Assembly (NCBI GenBank): GCA_027574665.1 | Contig: CM050652.1 | Coordinates: forward strand, 4,382,589-4,446,588 | Length of the DNA: 64,000 nucleotides | Source: Rhynochetos jubatus | Taxonomy: Eukaryota; Chordata; Aves; Eurypygiformes; Rhynochetidae | Reading direction: 5' to 3' | Shown: in pieces, positions 52,901 to 64,000 of the stretch | Position numbering within the stretch: position 1 is the stretch's first letter | How the letters are laid out: each line of letters starts with the position of its first letter | Made by a program: the position numbers and the translations under genes | The notes under the pieces: generated by a model | What the model saw: the letters and a program-made list of their open reading frames with translations, nothing else | Told to the model about the DNA's origin: nothing | Database searches by the model: none

Positions 52901-54794
52901 TCTCCTGGTCTCAATCCAGTTACCTAAACAGTGTGACAGAGGCAATAAGATAACCTAAAGTATTTGTGGCATCTGCATTAGGATTCTTTCATACTTCTGA
53001 ATCAGTAGCTGGAGTCCATGTGAGTCCCACAACTGAACTGTGACCCATATCCCTCTTATCTACAAAAAAAAGCTTAGCTACACAACATATGCATGGACCT
53101 TCATACCTCTACAGTCTGGGAGGAATTCAGCTCCATATTCAATATTTGAGTGTCTGGAGTTGAAACTCCCCTGATTTTTTATAATTGTGTGGTTATATAG
53201 GGCCTACAGCAAGGACCTGCTCATCAATCAGTTTGATTCTGGAGTGAAGACTTGTAAGTCTTGTTATTCTCAGTTCACATGCTACAGAAATAATTGAACT
53301 GAATCAAGCATCCAAGAATAGTGTCATTAAGCCTAACATAAAGCTGCCTGTAACTTGTATGGAAAAATCTGGACCAAACCTGCAATTTCTGGGGTCCATT
53401 TAGCCCACTAACAACTGAATGTAGACTCTGAACAATACTTAGTCATCTGAAACTTCGTGTAGCTTTTGTCTTGGAGGAATGGGAAGATCTTTCTTCTTCT
53501 GCCTCGGTCCACATATGCTCTGAATTCTTGCCACCTGATTTAGCATAGAACCCCACCTTTCATACAAAGGTTGCCTGAATGGTAGAAACTACCATCTCTA
53601 GAGGGAAAAAAAAAAGGAATGAAGTGACAGTGGGATTTATCAGGATCCCCCATTCAGCATTTCTGTCCACCTTCGTGGCTTTGGAGTCTTCCACATAATG
53701 AAATCAGTGCCACCTAGTGTTGGTCTCCTTCAGCACGAAGGATATGGACCCTCATGGACATCGAAGGGGACAAGAATACTTTTGTCTCTGTTTAAGGGCA
53801 GCCGTGTAGGAGTTGCCCACTTGGCCGTGACCAAACAGAGGAGACTCCTGCTTTGTTTTGCTGAAGGAGTCTCTAACTAATTGCAGAACTATGAAGCATG
53901 TCACAGTCATGGATCATGACATGTATAGCTTCATGGCTCTTGTGGCATCACTGCTCTCCTTCCCTGTGACCTCCTGTGCCTGGCACCAGGGCTCCTCCTG
54001 ACCCATATGTCTTCATCCAGGTGAACTGTATCTTTATGGTTGTGCCATGGGAGAGAGGCCAGGGCACTGAGCTGCAGACAGGACATGTCTGTGGACATGG
54101 AGCTGTGGGTGTAGTAGCTATCCCCTGCTCAGCTGTTGTCTGACACTATGCTTCTTCTGCTACCACAAGGTCTTTAAACCTGGTGCATTCACCTCATGGG
54201 CCCTTGGCAATTTCAGCACTCAAAGTGAAATCACAGCCAATGCTCAGCTGCTTTACCAGAGGGTTGTCCTGTCTGAGCTGTGGGAGCTGGCTGCTTTTGC
54301 AAATGCAGAAACAGGAACAGGAGCCCAGCCTTGCTGGGTTTTCAGCATAAAAGATGGCCCAGAAAAAAAAAATGTTTTTGGTTTGTAATTCCTTCCTTTC
54401 CTCCTCCCAGTCACTTCTTTTAGCAAACTGCTTAAATGTTTCCCACGTACAAGGAAAGTGTGGAAAGCAGAAGTATTTCTGACCAGTCAGCTAGCTGAAG
54501 TGTTGAAGGTCCGAGGAGTGAAAGTTTACGGTCCAGCAGGTCAGCTAACCGTGCCTTCTCTAGTGAAATTCAACTCCTTTAAGCTGTTTATTTCTGACAG
54601 AAATGGGACTGAACGCACATTCTGCCTGTCAGAGTATAGATCTGCTGTCAGTCCTCCCCTGCTAACATCTGACCCCGTCAGCAAGGTGGACTGAAGCTTA
54701 AAAAGGCAATAACCTTTTTAAATAGAGGTGTTATTAACAAGACATGCCAGTGTTCGTGGTTGGGTACAGAGAAAGCACCCAGCAGGTAGCAGGG

Positions 54795-54868
54795 AGAACC
54801 CAAGCCCTTTGGGTTGTCATCTCTTGTAACAGTTCATCGCAACAGATAGTCCAAAGGGCTTGGGTTCT
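54795..54868. repeat. Inverted repeat, 18-bp perfect stem
   Basis: AGAACCCAAGCCCTTTGG at 54795-54812 is the exact reverse complement of CCAAAGGGCTTGGGTTCT at 54851-54868, with a 38-base loop. Four more pairs (GTTG with CAAC) may form inside. It could be a hairpin RNA, the ends of a very short inverted-repeat element, or a local inverted duplication. Confidence 0.8.
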
Positions 54869-55430
54869 TCCTGGATGTAATCACATACCTAGACCAACAC
54901 ACTCACTCTCCACAGCCCATAGCTAAATAGCTAGTGGACATGACGATAGCTGACATTTCAGGGCAAGAGCATTGTGACACAGGAAGAAAATGAAGGTACC
55001 ATAGGGTGGGCAAGAGACTTTTGCCAAGTAAGGCTTGTGGAGGACTGGACAGAAAGCTGGGATGACTGTGGAGGACAAGTGTGTGAGGCCAGTGACACAA
55101 AACTGTAAGCAATCAGACTTCATTAACTAGAATAATCATTCCTGAACAGATCCTGATTGCTACTCTGTTATCTGACATGTTTTCCTAGGAACAAGTTCAG
55201 GAACAAATAAGAACCCATGAGATATTCTTTTTCATTGTATGTTCTTTAGCTAGGGACAGTTTAACACTGGTGTCCATGCCTGGAAAACCAACCTTCCCAT
55301 ATTCCTCCTTTCTTGATGTATGTGGTAGTCTCAACATATGTGCTAGAAGATGCACTTGGCATGCTCAGTGTAGCTCACCCATGGTGCTGGATCTGGCAAA
55401 CTAGCTCTTCCAGTCTGAAGGTTGAGACCA

Positions 55431-55579
55431 GAGCTTTATGACTTGGGGTCTCAATGTGTAACAACCCCTTCTGCTACAGCACTGGCCACCAAGCAAACTG
55501 TGTCTGAGCTTTATGGCTTGGGGTTTCAATGTGTAACAACCCCTTCTGCTACAGCACTGACCAAGCAAACTCTGGCCAC
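55431..55579. repeat. 75-bp tandem duplication
   Basis: Two copies of a 75-base unit: the first is 55431-55505, starting GAGCTTTATGACTTGGGGTC; the second starts at 55506 with GAGCTTTATGGCTTGGGGTT and has a short deletion near its end. The copies share AACCCCTTCTGCTACAGCAC without change. The unit is a multiple of three and one plus-strand frame reads through both, giving a repeated CVTTPSATAL, but no coding evidence supports it. Confidence 0.88.
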
Positions 55580-58500
55580 CAGACTAGAGAAAAGCTGGGG
55601 CAGAGAGAAAGTCCGGCTGAGGCCAGAAAGGGACAGCAGGAAGGCCCATCACACTAGCTTTGTCCTCAGCAAATAGACATAACAAGTTTGGAAATGCATC
55701 ATGTGAAGGGGACACCAAAGGTTTAGCCAAAAAGCACCTAAGTTTGGTAGCTTACCAGGTGGTTGCCAGCTCAGGATCTCTGTGCTCAGCATCCCCAGAG
55801 CCAGGGATGGTCAGCAGAGGAGCATCACAAGGGTCAACCACAGCTGGGGCAGAGCAGTAGCAGGAGATATAATGCAAGAAGTTGCCACAAAGGAGGAGGA
55901 GACAGACTGTGACTATAAGGCTCTGTATACTCAGTGGAGGTGGGGGAGGCAAGGCGGTGCAGATACCATAGAAGAATGATTTAAAGCACTTTTGGGATGT
56001 AATTATCATCCCTTTGGCCATAGACTGATCTACAGGTAACTAAGTTAATGGTCCTGGTTATCTGACAAAAGTTAGACAGCGGTAGATGTGCCTTTCTGAT
56101 TAGAAAACTGAGTAGCGTAGCCTTCCTCCTCCCAAATAAATTACCATGGCTGTAGGAACAAGCTGTTTAATTACTGCCATAATGCTGCTGCTTCTATTCC
56201 TGGACCACGTCCCTTCTCCCGTTTGACTGGAAAGATCCAAAGTTCACCCCTGTCAAGCCCTGGATAAGCAATATTAACACAGCATCTGCCAGGCTGTTTT
56301 GAATAGCCGCTAATATCTATGCTGCTTTGAGCTAAAAGAAAAGCCTTTTCAAGTGCTGCATACATTACCAGAACAGTGGGGAAGGGTGTTAATAATTCAT
56401 TCATGCTCTCAGACTCCAAAGTGTGCTAGATCTTTCAACTTATAACAATAGACATCACCCTGCAGGCTGTCATGTCCTGCTTTTAACAAAAGAAAAGAGA
56501 AGAAAGGGGGTGAAAAGGAGGAAGATTTCCTGGGTGGAAAATCTGAAACTTGATGAAGAATTAAAGCCTGTTAAATGTCCACTTGAGCCAGCCATTGAGC
56601 AATAAAACCTATTTGCAACTGGTTGTTAGAAGAAAGAGCTTCGTGTGTAGGAAAAAGCATTTGTTGAGAAGACGCTGGAATTGCTTTCCAGTGTTTGTAG
56701 AATATATCACCCCTTTAGGGCTCCCGTTCAGTGGATTTTTCTCATTCATGCCAGAGCTGAGATGGAAAATGAAGGAGGTACCCTGAGAAAATGTAGAATT
56801 GCGTTCATGTGACTGGGCCATCCAGTGAGCACCTCAGTAGCCCCCAGCTACAGCCTACCCCCATAGGATGTTTCCAGGGGATGTGATTGAGTCCCATACA
56901 CCTATTTACAGCTCTACCAGAAATAAAGGAAACTATAAGTGACAAGTATTAAGATGACTGCTTTGGGACATAGGCAGGAAAGCAGCCACTGCTGAGGGCA
57001 CAACTAGTATATTTGGTCTGATGACCATTGCTGAAGTGTGGTCACCTCCAGTAGCAATCATTGTGCCCATCACACAGGGAAAGCAGGTACTTTAGGACTA
57101 ATCCTGGATCTTTATTGTTACCTTTCCCTCTTCACTCTGCTTCCATGAGTGGAACAACCTGTCCCATTGCTGCTCCAACACTCCCAAAGTAGTAAAATCC
57201 TACCTGTCATGCTGAGAAACCCCACAGCAGTCTAAAGGTCAAGGAGTGTCCTTGTCTTGGCAGAAAAGTATTTTAAAGAGAAAGGTTGAGGTTCTTTATG
57301 TGGTGTGTGCTAAACTACACTAAAAAATATGAAGGTCTCTCCAGCAAAGAGTGATCCATCTGAATGAGCAAGAGAGTGAGACAGAATGAAAATATTTCCT
57401 TCTGGGGTAGGAAGGAGATGAAGAAATATAATTTAATCCCTGTGAGATCAATCCAACACCTTTATTTCTGTAGCTGTGCCAACAATTTTGAGCTGTTTAA
57501 CAAGTTTGTCATGCAACTTCCATCATTCCCATTCAGAATTATCCCAAATTTGTTGACAAATGGAGAAGAGGGCTTAAGTCCTATCATCACTGTTAATGTC
57601 TTGATGAAAACTCTAGTTTTCATTGCATGGGCTAGCCCGTTGAATACAGTATTTTATTCCCTGGAGTTCATTTGCTGTTACTTTCCAAGGAAGACTTCCC
57701 ATGGACAATTTTCTGTACTTGAGAGAAGAAAAGAAATGCTTGAATTCTTCCCTTGTAGAAGTCTGCATATCAACCACAGAAGAGTTTTCCTACAGGACAG
57801 ATTCCCTCAAAGGAGAATTGCACTTTGAGCACTGCTGCGCATAAAGAAGGAAGATGCTGGGCTCCTCTGAAGAGAGGACTGGGAACACCGATGCCTTGGA
57901 GAGAAAGCCAAGGAGAAAGCATTTCAAGAGACAGGGAGGAAACATGGTAAGCAGGGTTGTGTAAATACCTTAGGCAAATGGAGAGAAATGTCCAACAAAA
58001 TTCTGCTGATGCATTTCTTTTTTGTAGCTGTGAGTGGAAAAATCCATCTGGATGGCTTGCACTTCACATGGTTGTAATTTGAGTTCTCCTTGTATTTGGC
58101 ATCCAATTCAATTTTTGCTATTCCCACCACTCCAAATGCTCTTTTATGTTTCCTGTGCAGACTGACTTTCCTTTTAAGAGGGTGGGTGCTGAAGTTGTTT
58201 TTCACCCAGTATTTCATACCCATGGGAAAACTTCTCTCTCACTCTGTGACCACAGAAGGCAGGGGTAAGGGCTGACAGAGTGAAGTAGCCTGCCCAAGAT
58301 CACACAGAAAGGGAGTGTTAGGGCCAAACTCACATCTGTCTCCCTCTATGTGCACTAAGACTTTGGGAGGATGACCACAGTAATCATGTCCCCTGTCTCC
58401 ATCCCAATTTTCACTAGTTTTCATGCCTTTGTGCGGTGATGACATGAAAGTGACACGCAAGAGACCATAATGCTGAGAATTCAGAGAATGCATTGTGATG

Positions 58501-61500
58501 CAGGAGTTTCTGAAGGACTGTGACCATACGGAAAAGACAGCAGCTCAAATATATCCTATCTTTTCTCTGTCTCCTTCCCATCTGTCACATGCTTTGAGAA
58601 AGGTCTTTTACAACCTGGCAACCTGTAGACAACTCCAAGTCCAAATTCAAATGAACCCTCTAAGGTCACAAGGCCTCTCAATAGGCATTGGTCTGCTGAC
58701 TTCCGTGGAAAAAGACACTACCTGCGTGCCTGTGGTACAGTCATATTTTGTTCATACTACAAAAAAAAGCTTCACCAGAACAACCCTACCAGCTGGGTTC
58801 ATCTTGTAGTGAAGGCAGTCCATCAGCTGGCAGTTGCTATTGAAATATTTCCAGGTGATGCGGTTCAGAGAGCTGGTTTACATTTACACTGGGCATAAGT
58901 CTTCTGAGGTAGATGCAATCCTTGGGCAAATCCCCTGAGCCCAATGAGGTGTCATTTTGTCATCTGGGGACATACTAGAGAAGTGATGGAGACAGCCTGA
59001 GGAGCTGGCCTGCTCTTTCACCCTCATGCTGGTGGGAATTCTTCAGGCTTTTCACAGCTCACAATCACCTCCCCTAGAATGGACATGGAGATCTGGGAGA
59101 AGGAGATAGATAGGCACTGCCATGCCTTCCTTTGGTCCTTCCATTCACCCATCTCCTCCCTGTCATCCTTGGCATCTCCTCTGCAGAGGTGCCAGTACTA
59201 TATGACAAGATTGCAAATAGAGTTGGCACAAGAGTCCTGCTTTCTTTTTTCCTTTCTTCTGCAGGGACATGCAGCCAAGAAAGTGTCAACTGCATATCTC
59301 TGCCCCAGCAGAGCCCTGCAAACTCTCCCAGCCACAACAGCTGAATAGGAAATATGATGGAGCTGGAAACTTGTCCTTGTCAGCTGTTTTCTCCATCCAA
59401 CAACTCATAAAAACCCCGATGTGAAAGCAGCCGTAACCATTATAGCTTAGTCCTATTTGAGAAATGGCATTCAACTCCCTGACTGTTTATTTAACTCTAC
59501 ACTACAGTTGTATAACGTCACGCTGCTCTGTCCTGATCTAATTCCACAGAGCAGCTTTTTGGCTAAGGAAATTCGTGGGTCAAACTGCCAGATCTTGGTG
59601 TTTTGCTGAGCTCTGCCATGCAAGTGATTATGTTTAAAAAAAAATAGAGCTCTCTAACCCAAGGCTTTGGAGACCTGAAAAAAAAGGAAAAAAAGGCAGG
59701 TTTAGCTTTATTTTCATTTTAGATACATTTGTGACGAAACACTTACACGGAGCCTAACCACACAGGAACAAGCAGGACCGCCTAGGCCCCCACATGCATG
59801 GGTTTTTTACCAGTCACCCTTGTTAAGGTCATTTTGGGACTATTGAATCCTTGGACTGGATTCTATTCTATTCTTTTTCCCTGATTACACCTGTATGACT
59901 TGATTTTCTATTGAAATCACTCAGTTGAAACCAAGGAGGGTGACACAGCTGAGAACAAGGTTTGATCTCACGCTCCCCAAACATGACCTTGAGAACTAGC
60001 GCTTCAAAACCTGCTCACTTCCCAGAGCTGAAACCAAGCAGGAGGGAGCTGGCTTGAATAAAATACATTCCCCACGTTTGGTAAGCAAAAGGGAGAAGTT
60101 TGATTCTCTACAAAAGGTGGACTGAAGAAATTCGTTTTGCATGCTGTGCTGAAACATTTTGTGTGTGTGTTTACCCTGATTTTTGTCAGAAAGTAAGCAA
60201 GGAAAATTTAGACTTACAAAATTGGTTTGCATTGAGTTTCATCAATATAGAAATGTTCACATATTACCTGGAAATTTTATAGTGATTTTATTAGGCTGTG
60301 CTCCAATGTCCTTTTGTTTAGCATGTTTTTTGTATAGTAAGAAGTTAGTTTTTAACAATAAACACAGTAAGCACAGGTATGGGCTTGATAAAAGCAACTT
60401 GCATAGTCACTGGGAATGACATTTAAATGTGATTGATAACTAATGTGATGAAGAAGGTGAATATGTAGCATAGATTAAATAAGGTCTGAAAGGTGTATGT
60501 AAGGTTTGGTTTGGCATTTTCCCTGGCATAGTGTTTGTGGACGTCATGGTATTTTCTTACTGCTGAGCACTGCTAAGACAAATATGCCAAATGATCACCA
60601 TCAAAATGCTAACAATACACCTAGATTTGTGCTTCGATAAGCGTGTAACTTTGTGCAATAATTCTCACAGTCAGAAATGAACACATGAAACATTCAGATT
60701 TCATTTAATTGTGTTGCAAACAAAATCATAGACAAAGCTTAGGGAACGGGGTTGAGGGTTAGTGATCCTCTAAACTACCTGCTGCCCCAAGGGAGGATGA
60801 ACTTCATTTAAGCAGCTCCTGAAAATATGAAATCAATATTTTTTTAAAAAACACCTCCAGTGGTGGAGAGGCCAAGACTTCCTTGGGCTGGTGATTCCTT
60901 TGCTTTAATAGTCTCCTGGTGGAATTTACTACCCATTCCCCCAGCGTTACATGCAGGGAACGAGCCACAACACAGGGCTGTCTGGCCAACTCGGCGCTGG
61001 CTCCGAACCGATCCGTCTTGTGGCTGCTCTCGCAGAGTGCGATCAAGGAACAGCCTTCCACCCCCAGCCCTTTTCCCCACCGCACACATGGAGCAACAAA
61101 TGGTATCTAAATATATGACAAGCGATGGATACAACAAGCAGATGGTGGGAGAACAAGGGCCCAGATCCATTAGCAGAAATCTGGATCAACTCACGGATGA
61201 TTCACCAGCGCAAATCAGGGGTAAATACATAACAGGCACTCCACGCCAGCCTTTCCCCCAGGAGCTGAAAGTCTTGAGCGACAAATCGAGGGCTCTCGCA
61301 TCCTTGCATGTGTCTTTTCGCAGTTGTACACAGGAGGGCAGCAAACATTTACTCAGCGTTTGGCACCGCATCTCTTCCTCGCCATATAACGATGCTGTTG
61401 GGATAGCATAAACTGTTCGTCACCACGGAGCGGATGCCTGCTAAATAGCCCCATAAAAACCCCAAAGTGACTGTAATTAGACGGAGTGCACATTTCACTG

Positions 61501-61852
61501 GCATGACTGAGGCAAAGGTTGTCCTGGATTTTTGCCTGCTGTCGAGCTAAGTTCACCCCCCAACAAATTATCTCTGGATATTCCTTTCTTCTCTCTAGTT
61601 CAGTTTTATAGGGTGTTTGCTATTAGTTGTGTAAATTTTTGCAGTGGTTTTCATTCTCCAGGGAGATTGCGATTTTATTCTTCCATCGAGGTGCTGACGC
61701 AAGTGTTTCAAACTTGTGCGTTCCCCCTGCTTTCTGATGGAGAGTGTGTTGAGGATGGGGAAAGAGGGGCTTGTGTTAGAAATATTCTCTAATCCTAGCT
61801 AATGAAATTTGTCAATGAGCATGAAAATAATTATTTTTGTTTTCAAAGTAAA

Positions 61853-62059
61853 ATCATAGAATCATAGAATGGTTTGGGTGGGAAGGGACCTTAAAGATCA
61901 TCTAGATCAAGCCTCCTGCCAAGGACAGGGTCACCCTCCACTAGACCAGGTTGCTCCAAGCCTCATCCAGCCTGGCCTTGAACACTTCCAGGGATGGGAC
62001 ATCCACAGCTTCTCTGGGCAACCTGTCCCAGTGCCTCACCACCCTCTTCGGGAAGAAAG
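61853..62059 (-). mobile_element. CR1 LINE 3' fragment, antisense
   Basis: Starts AATCATAGAATCATAGAATGG, contains GGACCTTAAAGATCATCTAG and CTCCAAGCCTCATCCAGCC, and ends CACCACCCTCTTCGGGAAG. About 205 bases of the CR1 3' end with two tail octamers, close to consensus. It lies in the intron between exons B and C. Confidence 0.94.
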
Positions 62060-63872
62060 GCCTGCAAGAGGGTGTTTCTCAGCCACAATTCTAGGTTGTT
62101 TTTTTAAAGTGGTTATAATTAAATCAATAATTTTTAGCCTGAAAATATAGCTACTGTCTCCTTCCTGCTCTCCTCCCTCATCCATTCATCACTGACTTTG
62201 GCTTCTCGGTAACCTAGTCCATTGTCCAGCACAAGAAATTCTGCATGTGTATGCTCATGTCAATTCAGATTGAAGCCTTTTGGGTGGAGCAGTGTATTTT
62301 GCCTGTGAATTTGCTCTGGCTGATCATAATTAAACTATTGATTGTCTTGTAGTTGGATTCTCTTCAGCTGCCTAAAAGGAGTCCAGGATGGGTGTCTAAG
62401 GTGAAATGAGCTACCCTCCACTGTCTCATTGACTACAAGGGGAGCCAGTGGTAGCTATTGACTGTCAAACATCCCATTAGAGACATCTAAAATTAGTCAG
62501 GATGAATTCTAAGGCAAAGTTCTATTTTCTTTCTGTTTAACTTTATGTACCAGACTGAGGGTGCATGTCTGGGGTACAGAGGACCTCTACAGTCCAAGGA
62601 GACACTGAGCTCTCGGGTAGTTTGCACTGCCCTCTGAGAGTAGCTGTTTTCTCCAGCAGTAGACAGTGATCTTTGGAAATCACATCCTCAGATAGGTGCT
62701 TAAAATTAGGTAGGGTGATCTGTGCCCAAAAGCTTAATTTTACATTATTTTTGAGCACTGAAATTAATGGGATTTAGGAGTTTAAGTTCTTGAAAACAAC
62801 CCAGAGTTGATTCATCTGCCTATGGTCATGTCAGTAAACGTGTGACAGGAATTGAACACAGATCTGTGTCCACTGAGAATAATCATTCAGCCAGTGAGAT
62901 TCAACAGCCTCACACACACAGAGCAAACCCATCACAAACAAAATGCGTCAGAAACTATTGTGGGAAAATGTCTGAAAGTGTATGTAACAGTAATGCTGTC
63001 TGCTGCTGTAATCTATAGCATGATAATGTCGCTGGGGACTGGGATTATGAGAGATGTTGTGTGGAACAAGGCTGCTTTATATCAAAGGAGTCCGCTAAGA
63101 CAAAATACACAATTAGAAAGACTCTGACCAAGCAAAACCCAGACATCGTCCAGCTGTGATTTCATAGCAATGAATATGATTGGGGATTTTGCTTATCTGA
63201 AAGTTTTATCCTGTCTTTTGTCACAGAATTACAGCCCAAACCATCAATTCTGATTTGGGGACTTCACCTCCTGAAAAAGAAATGCGAAGTCTGAGGGCGC
63301 CGGCAATATAGTAACAGTCTCAGCATGTTAAAATAAAATCCCTGGTATAGTTTACACTAGCAGTTATATTGGGAATATAATGTTAATTGCTGGACTAGGC
63401 TTTGGGCAGCTAATGAATAAAGAATCCTCAATGGATTGGGGTCTTAATTACCCGATTTCCTTTAACCTGATTTCTGCTAACCCACCAGGTCAGTGGGACT
63501 AATCCCAGAACAAGACATTATGCTATGTGACATCTTCAAACTGGTCCAAGGATTTCCAGATGAAAAAGGAAGCAGAAAAAAATGCTAATCTCAGTGGAAA
63601 TTAGGCATCTATGCCTAATATAATGATCTAGAAATAATCCTTTGCTAACCACTTAGCAGCCTGGCAACCCAAAAACATGTCAGATCTTGCCCCTCACCCC
63701 AAATACATTGGTGTGTAGACTTCTGCTCCTGGCCCCTGTCAAGGTAAGGAAGCACTGTGGAAGGCATCTTACCCAACTTCAGAGGCCTTCAGTGTCAGCA
63801 TAACTCACCTCCCTCTCCCAAAACTTCTTTCTGTGATGTGCAGCAAGTTCTACACTTTTCTGTTTCTCTCAG
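62060..63872. other. Intron B-C, right end
   Basis: Unique sequence. 63.34-63.48 kb is AT-rich with several TAAT words and no repeat identity, possibly conserved. It ends in the pyrimidine tract of the exon C acceptor. Confidence 0.5.
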
Positions 63873-63955
63873 CTGGAAACCAAAAAAAGTTTTAAATTAA
63901 GACCTTTCCATCAAAGCACAGAGGGAAGGCATGTGTCTGAATCCATAGACACAGG
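63873..63955 (+). CDS. Internal exon C of the same unrecognised gene
   Basis: Seen: the strongest acceptor noticed in the window, CACTTTTCTGTTTCTCTCAG, ends at 63872 and a consensus donor GTAAGT starts at 63956. The 83 bases are open from the first base, the phase exon B requires: LETKKSFKLRPFHQ, then STEGRHVSESIDT, with two bases (GG) left for the next exon, a Gly codon. The peptide is basic at its start and Ser/Thr-rich later, so a disordered, possibly phosphorylated segment is plausible; that is inference. The intron before it is about 13.9 kb. The next exon lies outside the window. Together A, B and C give about 76 residues of one unnamed protein. Confidence 0.7.
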
Positions 63956-64000
63956 GTAAGTAAGGCTTGGTAAGACCAGTGCTTGAGTTGACTGCATGAG

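Larger units (their letters stand above)
49948..61852. other. Intron between exons B and C, repeat-poor
   Basis: About 12 kb almost without CR1. It holds the 75-bp duplication, the hairpin, and possible conserved non-coding stretches near 50.3, 56.2-56.4 and 60.85-61.55 kb. A possible alternative terminal exon begins at 59265. Confidence 0.5.

Noticed and set aside
57364-57828. 154-codon plus-strand frame
   Set aside because: Composition is that of AT-rich non-coding DNA (Phe, Ile, Asn, Arg), with no motif and no exon boundaries.

Overview
The window looks like a piece of a bird chromosome. It holds a dozen copies of the chicken-repeat-1 (CR1) LINE, most ending in the avian 3' signature (copies of ATTCTRTG, a CR1-like GGTTTGGGTTGGAAGGGACC block on one strand or its complement). 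It also holds two LTRs of an endogenous retrovirus type that is widespread in birds. Gene density is very low, there are no bacterial-style operons, and most open frames are short and not protein-like. No tRNA, rRNA or CRISPR array was recognised.

The main coding signal is one partial, unrecognised host gene on the plus strand. Three short exons lie at 42358-42439, 49883-49947 and 63873-63955. Each is bounded by a pyrimidine-rich AG acceptor and a GTRAG-type donor. Each stays open in the frame handed on by the exon before it: 82 nt leaves one base, which joins the AT of the 65-nt exon to make a Tyr codon; that exon ends on a codon boundary and the 83-nt exon starts on one. Introns are about 7.4 and 13.9 kb. 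The last exon ends 45 bases before the window edge, so the gene continues beyond it.

Layout: 1-15.9 kb is intergenic or intronic DNA with CR1 pieces. At about 15.95-16.56 kb is the only clear CpG island, the best promoter candidate here; which gene it serves is open, but the plus-strand gene lies downstream of it. From 16.6 to 42 kb are CR1 pieces, an LTR at 27.25-27.81 kb and an ancient CR1 remnant near 31.8 kb. From 46.47 to 48.50 kb is a repeat cluster: an LTR split by a 0.9-kb antisense CR1, then a sense CR1 with an internal deletion. From 50 to 64 kb is largely unique sequence inside the last visible intron, with a 75-bp tandem duplication, an 18-bp perfect hairpin and stretches that look like conserved non-coding DNA.

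No new biological system was found. The points most worth following are the unnamed three-exon gene, the CpG island, the nested repeat cluster and several possible enhancers.
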